Translations under genes and position numbers: made by a program
NCBI GenBank assembly: GCA_030142905.1
Contig: JASJOG010000163.1
Location: 355,501 to 419,500, forward strand
Source of the DNA: Heliopora coerulea
Taxonomy: Eukaryota; Cnidaria; Anthozoa; Scleralcyonacea; Helioporidae
Length of the DNA: 64,000 bases
Direction of reading: 5' to 3'
In this document: in pieces, positions 54,741 through 64,000 of the stretch
How positions within the stretch are numbered: position 1 is the first letter of the stretch
Layout of the letters: every line of letters starts with the position of its first letter
Notes under the pieces: model-generated
Told to the model about the DNA's origin: nothing
Seen by the model: only the letters and a program-made list of their open reading frames with translations
Databases searched by the model: none

Positions 54741-55227
54741 TTTGACGATTTTTCGACAAATTTCAAACTTTCGAAATAAGGCTAAAATATGAAAGTTTGG
54801 GCCGAATAAGATAGTTTTGGCCTGATTTCGGGGACTTAAGGAAAATATTTGAGATAATTTTTGAGGTGGAAAAATTTCACCAAAAAGTAAAGGGGTTAAC
54901 CCACGGTTTTTGACTATTTTTCGACCAATTTCAAACTTTCGAAATAAGGCTAAAATATGAAAGTTTGGGTGTAATAAGATGGTTTTCGCCTTATTTCGGG
55001 GACTTTACATTAATATTTGAGAAAATTTTTGAGGTGGAAAAATTTCACCAAAAAGTAAAGGGGTTAACCCAAGGTTTTTGACGATTTTTGGACCAATTTC
55101 AAACTTTCGAAATAAGGCTGAAATATGAAAGTTTGGGCCGAATAAGATAGTTTTGACCTCATTTCGGGGACTTTAGAAAAATATTTGAGATAATTTTTGA
55201 GGTGGAAAAATTTCACCAAAAAGTAAA

Positions 55228-55260
55228 AAACCGTGGGTTAACCAACCCACGGTTTTTGAC
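55228..55260. other. Palindromic micro-inversion within one satellite monomer
   Basis: The usual GTAAAGGGGTTAACCCACGG is replaced by AAAAACCGTGGGTT, AACC, AACCCACGGTTTTT. This is a 14-bp inverted repeat with a 4-base loop, making the monomer about 10 bp longer. It looks like a single template-switch event initiated at the GGGTTAACCC palindrome. Confidence 0.8.
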
Positions 55261-58200
55261 GATTTTTCGACCAATTTCAAACTTTCGAAATAAGGCTGAA
55301 ATATGAAAGTTTGGGCCGAATAAGATAGTTTTGGCCTGATTTCGGGGACTTAAGAAAAATATTTGAGATAATTTTTGAGGTGGAAAAATTTCACCAAAAA
55401 GTAAAGGGGTTAACCCACGGTTTTTGACTATTTTTCGACCAATTTCAATCTTTCGAAATAAGGCTAGAATATGAAAGTTTGGGCCGAATAAGATGGTTTT
55501 GGCCTGATTTCGGGGACTTTACAGTAATATTTGAGAAAATTTTTGGGGTGGAAAAATTTCACCAAAAAGTAAAGGGGTTAACCCACGGTTTTTGACGATT
55601 TTTCGACCAATTTCAAACTTTCGAAATAAGGCTAAAATATGAAAGTTTGGGCCGAATAAGATAGTTTTGACCTGATTTCGGGGACTTAAGAGAAATATTT
55701 GAGATAATTTTTGAGGTGGAAAAATTTCACCAAAAAGTAAAGGGGTTAACCCACGTTTTTGACGATTTTTCGACCAATTTCAAACTTTCGAAATAAGGCT
55801 AAAATATGAAAGTTTGGGCCGAATAAGATAGTTTTGGCCTTATTTCGGGGACTTTAGAAAAATATTTGAGATCATTTTTGAGGTGGAAAAATTTCACCAA
55901 AAAGTAAAGGGGTTAACCCACGGTTTTTGACGATTTTTCGACCAATTTCAAACTTTCGAAATAAGGCTAAAATATGAAAGTTTGGGCCGAATAAGATAGT
56001 TTTGGCCTTATTTCGGGGACTTAAGAAAAATATTTGAGATAATTTTTGAGGTGGAAAAATTTCACCAAAAAGTAAAGGGGTTAACCCACGGTTTTTGACG
56101 ATTTTTCGACCAATTTCAAACTTTCGAAATAAGGCTAAAATATGAAAGTTTGGGCCGAATAAGATAGTTTTGGCCTTATTTCGTGGACTTTACATTAATA
56201 TTTGAGATAATTTTTGAGGTGGAAAAATTTCACCAAAAAGTAAAGGGGTTAACCCACGATTTTTGACGATTTTTCGACCAATTTCAAACTTTCGAAATAA
56301 GGCTAAAATATGAAAGTTTGGGCCGAATAAGATAGTTTTGGCCTGATTTCGGGGACTTTAGAAAAATATTTGAGATAATTTTTGAGGTGGAAAAATTTCA
56401 CCAAAAAGTAAAGAGGTTAACCCACGGTTTTTGACTATTTTTCGACCAATTTCAAACTTTCGAAATAAGGCTAAAATATGAAAGTTTGGGCCGAATAAGA
56501 TAGTTTTGACCTCATTTCGGGGACTTTAGAAAAATATTTGAGATAATTTTTGAGGTGGAAAAATTTCACCAAAAAGTAAAGGGGTTAACCCACGGTTTTT
56601 GACGATTTTTCGACCAATTTCAAACTTTCGAAATAAGGCTGAAATATGAAAGTTTGGGCCGAATAAGATAGTTTTGGCCTGATTTCGGGGACTTAAGAAA
56701 AATATTTGAGATAATTTTTGAGGTGGAAAAATTTCACCAAAAAGTAAAGGGGTTAACCCACGGTTTTTGACTATTTTTCGACCAATTTCAATCTTTCGAA
56801 ATAAGGCTAGAATATGAAAGTTTGGGCCGAATAAGATGGTTTTGGCCTGATTTCGGGGACTTTACAGTAATATTTGAGAAAATTTTTGGGGTGGAAAAAT
56901 TTCACCAAAAAGTAAAGGGGTTAACCCACGGTTTTTGACGATTTTTCGACCAATTTCAAACTTTCGAAATAAGGCTAAAATATGAAAGTTTGGGCCGAAT
57001 AAGATAGTTTTGACCTGATTTCGGGGACTTTACAGTAATATTTGAGATAATTTTTGAGGTGGAAAAATTTCACCAAAAAGTAAAGGGGTTAACCCACGTT
57101 TTTGACGATTTTTCGACCAATTTCAAACTTTCGAAATAAGGCTAAAATATGAAAGTTTGGGCCGAATAAGATAGTTTTGGCCTTATTTCGGGGACTTTAG
57201 AAAAATATTTGAGATCATTTTTGAGGTGGAAAAATTTCACCAAAAAGTAAAGGGGTTAACCCACGGTTTTTGACGATTTTTCGATCAATTTCAAACTTTC
57301 GAAATAAGGCTAAAATATGAAAGTTTGGGCCGAATAAGATAGTTTTGGCCTTATTTCGGGGACTTTAGAAAAATATTTGAGATAATTTTTGAGGTGGAAA
57401 AATTTCACCAAAAAGTAAAGGGGTTAACCCACGGTTTTTGACTATTTTTCGACCAATTTCAATCTTTCGAAATAAGGCTAGAATATGAAAGTTTGGGCCG
57501 AATAAGATGGTTTTGGCCTGATTTCGGGGACTTTACAGTAATATTTGAGAAAATTTTTGGGGTGGAAAAATTTCACCAAAAAGTAAAGGGGTTAACCCAC
57601 GGTTTTTGACGATTTTTCGACCAATTTCAAACTTTCGAAATAAGGCTAAAATATGAAAGTTTGGGCCGAATAAGATAGTTTTGACCTGATTTCGGGGACT
57701 TAAGAGAAATATTTGAGATAATTTTTGAGGTGGAAAAATTTCACCAAAAAGTAAAGGGGTTAACCCACGTTTTTGACGATTTTTCGACCAATTTCAAACT
57801 TTCGAAATAAGGCTAAAATATGAAAGTTTGGGCCGAATAAGATAGTTTTGGCCTGATTTCGGGGACTTTAGAAAAATATTTGAGATCATTTTTGAGGTGG
57901 AAAAATTTCACCAAAAAGTAAAGGGGTTAACCCACGGTTTTTGACGATTTTTCGATCAATTTCAAACTTTCGAAATAAGGCTAAAATATGAAAGTTTGGG
58001 CCGAATAAGATAGTTTTGGCCTTATTTCGGGGACTTTAGAAAAATATTTGAGATAATTTTTGAGGTGGAAAAATTTCACCAAAAAGTAAAGGGGTTAACC
58101 CACGATTTTTGACGATTTTTCGACCAATTTCAAACTTTCGAAATAAGGCTAAAATATGAAAGTTTGGGCCGAATAAGATAGTTTTGGCCTGATTTCGGGG

Positions 58201-61200
58201 ACTTTAGAAAAATATTTGAGATAATTTTTGAGGTGGAAAAATTTCACCAAAAAGTAAAGAGGTTAACCCAAGGTTTTTGACGATTTTTGGACCAATTTCA
58301 AACTTTCGAAATAAGGCTGAAATATGAAAGTTTGGGCCGAATAAGATAGTTTTGACCTCATTTCGGGGACTTTAGAAAAATATTTGAGATAATTTTTGAG
58401 GTGGAAAAATTTCACCAGAAAGTAAAGCGGTTAACCCACGGTTTTTGACGATTTTTCGACCAATTTCAAACTTTCGAAATAAGGCTGAAATATGAAAGTT
58501 TGGGCCGAATAAGATAGTTTTGGCCTGATTTCGGGGACTTAAGAAAAATATTTGAGATAATTTTTGTGGTGGAAAAATTTCACCAAAAAGTAAAGGGGTT
58601 AACCCACGGTTTTTGACTATTTTTCGACCAATTTCAATCTTTCGAAATAAGGCTAGAATATGAAAGTTTGGGCCGAATAAGATAGTTTTGGCCTGATTTC
58701 GGGGACTTTACAGTAATATTTGAGAAAATTTTTGGGGTGGAAAAATTTCACCAAAAAGTAAAGGGGTTAACCCACGGTTTTTGACGATTTTTCGACCAAT
58801 TTCAAACTTTCGAAATAAGGCTAAAATATGAAAGTTTGGGCCGAATAAGATAGTTTTGACCTGATTTCGGGGACTTAAGAGAAATATTTGAGATAATTTT
58901 TGAGGTGGAAAAATTTCACCAAAAAGTAAAGGGGTTAACCCACGTTTTTGACGATTTTTCGACCAATTTCAAACTTTCGAAATAAGGCTAAAATATGAAA
59001 GTTTGGGCCGAATAAGATAGTTTTGGCCTTATTTCGTGGACTTTAGAAAAATATTTGAGATCATTTTTGAGGTGGAAAAATTTCACCAAAAAGTAAAGGG
59101 GTTAACCCACGGTTTTTGACGATTTTTCGATCAATTTCAAACTTTCGAAATAAGGCTAAAATATGAAAGTTTGGGCCGAATAAGATAGTTTTGGCCTTAT
59201 TTCGGGGACTTTAGAAAAATATTTGAGATAATTTTTGAGGTGGAAAAATTTCACCAAAAAGTAAAGGGGTTAACCCACGATTTTTGACGATTTTTCGACC
59301 AATTTCAAACTTTCGAAATAAGGCTAAAATATGAAAGTTTGGGCCGAATAAGATAGTTTTGGCCTGATTTCGGGGACTTTAGAAAAATATTTGAGATAAT
59401 TTTTGAGGTGGAAAAATTTCACCAAAAAGTAAAGAGGTTAACCCAAGGTTTTTGAAGATTTTTGGACCAATTTCAAACTTTCGAAATAAGGCTGAAATAT
59501 GAAAGTTTGGGCCGAATAAGATAGTTTTGACCTCATTTCGGGGACTTTAGAAAAATATTTGAGATAATTTTTGAGGTGGAAAAATTTCACCAAAAAGTAA
59601 AGGGGTTAACCCACGGTTTTTGACTATTTTTCGACCAATTTCAATCTTTCGAAATAAGGCTAGAATATGAAAGTTTGGGCCGAATAAGATGGTTTTGGCC
59701 TGATTTCGGGGACTTTACAGTAATATTTGAGAAAATTTTTGGGGTGGAAAAATTTCACCAAAAAGTAAAGGGGTTAACCCACGGTTTTTGACGATTTTTC
59801 GACCAATTTCAAACTTTCGAAATAAGGCTAAAATATGAAAGTTTGGGCCGAATAAGATAGTTTTGACCTGATTTCGGGGACTTAAGAGAAATATTTGAGA
59901 TAATTTTTGAGGTGGAAAAATTTCACCAAAAAGTAAAGGGGTTAACCCACGGTTTTTGACTATTTTTCGACCAATTTCAATCTTACGAAATAAGGCTAGA
60001 ATATGAAAGTTTGGGCCGAATAAGATGGTTTTGGCCTGATTTCTGGGACTTTACAGTAATATTTGAGAAAATTTTTGGGGTGGAAAAATTTCACCAAAAA
60101 GTAAAGGGGTTAACCCACGGTTTTTGACTATTTTTCGACCAATTTCAAACTTTCGAAATAAGGCTACAATATGAAAGTTTGGGCCGAATAAGATAGTTTT
60201 GACTTGATTTCGGGGACTTAAGAGAAATATTTGAGATAATTTTTGAGGTGGAAAAATTTCACCAAAAAGTAAAGGGGTTAACCCACGATTTTTGACGATT
60301 TTTCGACCAATTTCAAACTTTCGAAATAAGGCTAAAATATGAAAGTTTGGGCCGAATAAGATAGTTTTGGCCTGATTTCGGGGACTTTAGAAAAATATTT
60401 GAGATCATTTTTGAGGTGGAAAAATTTCACCAAAAAGTAAAGGGGTTAACCCACGGTTTTTGACGATTTTTCGACCAATTTCAAACTTTCGAAATAAGGC
60501 TGAAATATGAAAGTTTGGGCCGAATAAGATAGTTTTGGCCTGATTTCGGGGACTTGAGAGAAATATTTGAGATAATTTTTGAGGTGGAAAAATTTCACCA
60601 AAAAGTAAAGGGGTTAACCCACGGTTTTTGACTATTTTTCGACCAATTTCAATCTTTCGAAATAAGGCTAGAATATGAAAGTTTGGGCCGAATAAGATGG
60701 TTTTGGCCTTATTTCGGGGACTTTACAGTAATATTTGAGAAAATTTTTGGGGTGGAAAAATTTCACCAAAAAGTAAAGGGGTTAACCCACGGTTTTTGAC
60801 GATTTTTCGACCAATTTCAAACTTTCGAAATAAGGGTGAAATATGAATGTTTTAGCCGAATAAGATAGTTTTGGCCTGATTTCGGGGACTTTAGAAAAAT
60901 ATTTGAGATCCTTTTTGAGGTGGAAAAATTTCACCAAAAAGTAAAGGGGTTAACCCACGGTTTTTGACGATTTTTCGTCCAATTTCAAACTTTCGAAATA
61001 AGGCTGAAATATGAAAGTTTGGGCCGAAAAAAAATAGTTTTGACCTTATTTCGGGGACTTTAGAAAAATATTTGAGATCATTTTTGAGGTGGAAAAATTT
61101 CACCAAAAAGTAAAGGGGTTAACCCACGGTTTTTGACGATTTTTCGTCCAATTTCAAACTTTCGAAATAAGGCTAAAATATGAAAGTTTGGGCCGAATAA

Positions 61201-61842
61201 GATAGTTTTGGCCTTATTTCGGGGACTTTAGAAAAATATTTGAGATCATTTTTGAGGTGGAAAAATTTCACCAAAAAGTAAAGGGGATAAACCACGATTT
61301 TTGACGATTTTTCGACCAATTTCAATCTTTCGAAATAAGGCTAAAATATGAAAGTTTGGGCCGAATAAGATAGTTTTGGCCTTATTTCAAGAACTTTACA
61401 ATAATATTTTGGGTAGTTTTGGAGGAGTAAAAATTTCACCAAAAAGTAAAGGGGTTAACCCACGGTTTTTCCCGATATTTCGACCAATTTCAAACTTTCG
61501 AAATAAGGCTAAAATATGAAAGTTTGGGCCGAATAAGAAAGTTTTGGCCTTATTTCAAGAACTTTACAATAATATTTGGGGTAGTTTTGGAGGAGTAAAA
61601 ATTTCACCAAAAAGTAAAGGAGTTAACCCACGGCTTTTGACGATTTTTCGACCAATTTCAAGATTTCGAAATAAGGCTAAAATATGAAAGTTTTGGCCGA
61701 ATAATATAGTTTTGGCCTTATTTCAGGGACTTGACAGTAATATTTGAGATAATTTTTGATGTGAAAAAACTTCACCAAAAAGTAAAGGGGTTAACCCACA
61801 GTTTTTGACGATTTTTCGGCCAATTTCAAACTTTAGGAATGT

Positions 61843-63763
61843 CTAAAATGAAAATACGAAAATTGTACGATGTAAAGAAGGCAAAGAGATGGTATTTCAT
61901 CATGATAATCTTAAGTTGTGTTTTACACCTTTTTTAAATGGCAGATTGTTTCTCCTGGATATGAGTCAGAAGATTTTGCAGTGGTCTACAGCTTGCTTCC
62001 ACACCACCTCGTACTACCACCTCCCCATAGGCCTAGATGCGAAGCCCATGTTACACCACGCTATCAACTTCGGCAAATAATACGTCCACCAATACGTTAT
62101 TCTTATGATTCCCCTTGATTTTATAGTTTTTGTATAGACCATTATAATTAATCAATCGACTTCGATATTACAAATATCTTTGTAAAATAACGCTAGTTTT
62201 CGGGACGAAAACTTAAGTAGAGGAAGAGCGCAACTGTCAGACAGCAGGTAAATTGTCTGCAGATAAAATATGTTCATAATCTGTGTAATCTTAAAAGTAT
62301 TGTTCATCATCTGTGATGACAAGAGACTAATTGAAACATGTTGTTGTTAACGAATTAGTAATGTAGGAAATGAAGATTTGTAACCTTGTGATGTCAGAGA
62401 TAATTAGATAGGATATATGGAACTTGGGAAAAACAAAGTCAGATTGAAACCGTACAGCGAAGTGTGCGCGCAAGTTAGTTAAGTTCGTGGTCGATTGCTG
62501 GAGATTTCACTGCATGAGAACATTTATCAAGCACTTTGTTTGGAGTAAAATACGCGTTGATAGAAGAGAGAGTTTTACTTGACAATAGTAGTCAATACCA
62601 AAGCTCGAATGGCTTGAAAATAATTTACTCTAACTGCCAGGCAAAACATTTAAAGCTCAATAGTTGACTACAGGAAAAGAATTTGTAAAAGCAGCGGATT
62701 TATGTTAGACCCGCCTCTGCAGCTACTGGCTAATAAACAGCGTTTTACTGTTGTGGAGGTTTGCCAGTTCGTTCAAACTTCTGTCAGGCAAATCATGTCA
62801 TCTCAACCATCACCATTTACCTTTCCACTCAACACTAGAATGCTTTTTTCCAACTTAATTGACGACAGTTATCTGAAACTTTTCTTTTTTTTTTTGTTTT
62901 TGAAACTAAGATACTTGCAAAAAATTTACGCCGCATTGCATTCTGCAAATGTTACCAAGTACGTGAGAAAAAAACGCACAACTTGTCGTAAAGCTGCGCC
63001 AGCTGTTAACAAATAGCGAAAGAGTTGTTGAAGAGTTGTAAAGAGGTTGAATAACGTATCGCGTTAACAGACTGTGTGATTTTTGCATACATCTTATCTT
63101 CATATCTGTTCCTCATAATGTTGGTATATTCCAACTCATTTATCCTCGAACGAAATCAAAGAGTTACTTACAAATAAAAATATTTTCCAGCCTGAACTAC
63201 TGCAACAGAAATGTTTCTTACCTTTTGGCTGAAGTTAAACTTGATAACCTCAACTTGAGTTATCCACCTCAACCTTCAACGTCGGCAGACAACAACGACC
63301 TCGTCATTGATAGTTATCGATGAGAGGCATAAAAATGAATCCAATAATTGTTAATATTTAGTAAAATTTAAAGAAATTTCTGTTTGGAATGGGCGGGTCT
63401 TTCAGTATAAAAAATTTAACTGACAATAAATTTCCATGTTATAAAAGTTACTTTAAACAACTATGTCATGAAGTGGTTGAGATTTTTTGAACCTGAGTGC
63501 ATCGAAGCATTTTTCAATATTAAACAAAGTCCTTGGGTTAACAAATTAATTACCAGTTTGTACGATGTTTCCACAAAATGGACTGGGGCGAAATATTAAA
63601 ACACATGGAAAACGTGCACACAGTTCATCTCACATTTCACCCTTCAGACCACTGTGGCCTCCGGAGAGTTGCATGGCGTGTACTTCAATGGAACGTTTTC
63701 ACAGCTCAAATTTTGTCAAGCTCGTCAATGGAAAATTACAACAATATACTAAGAATAGCTCAT
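61843..63763. other. Mostly unassigned region between satellite and AARS1
   Basis: AT-rich non-repetitive sequence following the degenerate satellite edge. Apart from the possible exon at 61945-62118 and the AARS1 3' UTR at its right end, I see no gene, RNA or repeat. Short open frames on both strands around 62700-63100 and 63565-63933 have no support; the latter overlap the AARS1 exon antisense. Confidence 0.5.
61945..62118 (+). CDS. Possible terminal exon, unknown protein
   Basis: After a fair acceptor (TTTTTTAAATGGCAG) an open frame of 57 codons runs to a TGA. It encodes a Pro/Arg/His/Tyr-rich sequence with protein-like composition (for example SPGYESEDFAVVYSLLPHH and later RPPIRYSYDSP). 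I recognise no family. If real, its upstream exons would have to lie across the 27-kb satellite or be very short, so it may be a relic exon or chance. No nearby canonical AATAAA is seen before about 62731. Confidence 0.25.
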   Translation: MVSPGYESEDFAVVYSLLPHHLVLPPPHRPRCEAHVTPRYQLRQIIRPPIRYSYDSP

Positions 63764-63940
63764 TCAGGCGCGCATTTTCAATTTGGCAAATTCTTTCGCC
63801 AGTTGTAAAGCCTCATTCAAAGCCTCATAATGAGGACCAGATGCTTGAGCGGACATCTCTTTTCCACCACCCTTACCCCCAAGGGTGGGTGACACTGCTT
63901 GCACCCACTCATTGGCCTTTAAACCACTGCTGATTAGCTC
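63764..63940 (-). CDS. AARS1: Alanyl-tRNA synthetase, last coding exon (partial gene)
   Basis: After the acceptor TTTTTAG (minus strand, 63947-63941) the exon encodes 58 residues and a [16 protein letters not shown] is followed by the glycine-rich [15 protein letters not shown] and then the helix [13 protein letters not shown]. This matches the extreme C-terminus of cytosolic alanyl-tRNA synthetase (human ends GGKGGGKDVSAQATG...LQEALQLATSFAQL), part of the C-Ala/DHHA1-type domain that binds tRNA and links editing to aminoacylation. The catalytic and editing domains lie to the right of the window. Bases 63941-64000 are intron; a possible donor (AATG-GTAACT, minus strand) sits at the very edge. 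Confidence 0.9.
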   Translation of the reverse strand, partial: ELISSGLKANEWVQAVSPTLGGKGGGKEMSAQASGPHYEALNEALQLAKEFAKLKMRA

Positions 63941-64000
63941 CTAAAAATTTACGAAAAACAGATTGTCAAAGAAATAGAAAACAATTCGCGAGTTACCATT

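Larger units (their letters stand above)
35131..61842. repeat. 168-bp satellite DNA array, about 160 head-to-tail monomers
   Basis: An unbroken tandem array of 26.7 kb. The TTAACCCAC box recurs every 168 bp (for example 35473, 35641, 35809, 35977), all in one orientation. Monomers are AT-rich and mostly differ at a few diagnostic sites. Two main classes exist: one with CAAACTTTCG...GCTAAAATATG...AGATAGTTTT, one with CAATCTTTCG...GCTAGAATATG...AGATGGTTTT and GGGGTGG. Each monomer has three dyads: GGGTTAACCC, TTTCGAAA and GGTGGAAAAATTTCACC. The first two and last four monomers are clearly diverged. Although 168 is a multiple of three, the consensus has stops in every frame, so it is not coding. 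Unit length near a nucleosome repeat suggests heterochromatic satellite; a centromeric role is speculative. Confidence 0.97.

Noticed and set aside
60891..61106. 71-residue minus-strand open frame inside the satellite
   Set aside because: It is open only because one monomer has a base insertion (GCCGAAAAAAAATAG instead of GCCGAATAAGATAG). Other monomers stop in all frames.
35131..61842. CENP-B box or CRISPR-like array in the satellite
   Set aside because: No match to the TTCG....A..CGGG core in the consensus. Repeats are 168 bp with no unique spacers and the genome is eukaryotic.
63565..63933. Plus-strand open frames near the right edge
   Set aside because: They are antisense to the AARS1 exon, which has a clear acceptor and a family-specific glycine-rich motif.

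Overview
The window is nuclear DNA of an animal. The genes are split by GT-AG introns of roughly 100-1,300 bp, are AT-rich, and encode metazoan proteins. The mix of a REJ/GPS surface receptor with lineage-specific cysteine-rich exons, compact housekeeping genes, foldback repeats and simple-sequence introns suggests an anthozoan-like cnidarian. That placement is an inference.

Positions 1-22130 (+) hold most of one very large gene, with its 5' end outside the window. I reconstructed about 2,940 residues from exons that join in phase. In order they encode tandem cysteine-rich cassettes (74-4049), a 35-unit hexapeptide repeat (4194-4823), cadherin-like modules (4824-7505), a CGxCxG-type cysteine-rich stretch with two IPT/TIG-like domains (8370-9686), and a REJ region (10030-16514). 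Then come an acidic exon with an RRRR site, a GAIN-like region, a degenerate GPS, a SEA-like module, one transmembrane helix and a tail of about 110 residues. No PLAT domain or polycystin channel follows. The introns carry CAA, TTG, CACAT and CCTT tracts, a TA-flanked MITE and foldbacks.

Positions 23117-34929 hold three ordinary genes: RCCD1 (-), UBA3 (+, 18 exons, complete) and TMPPE (-, 3 exons, complete). RCCD1 and UBA3 are divergent with 78 bp between their start codons. UBA3 and TMPPE are convergent. Two palindromes with a shared tRNA-3'-half-like core lie in UBA3 introns.

Positions 35131-61842 are one head-to-tail satellite array of about 160 monomers of 168 bp. It is degenerate at both edges and carries 17- and 18-monomer segmental duplications in the middle. 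Every monomer contains the palindrome GGGTTAACCC. No gene is visible inside it.

Positions 61843-64000 are mostly unassigned, with one possible terminal exon (61945-62118). The last coding exon of alanyl-tRNA synthetase (AARS1, -) is at 63764-63940; the rest of that gene lies beyond the right edge.
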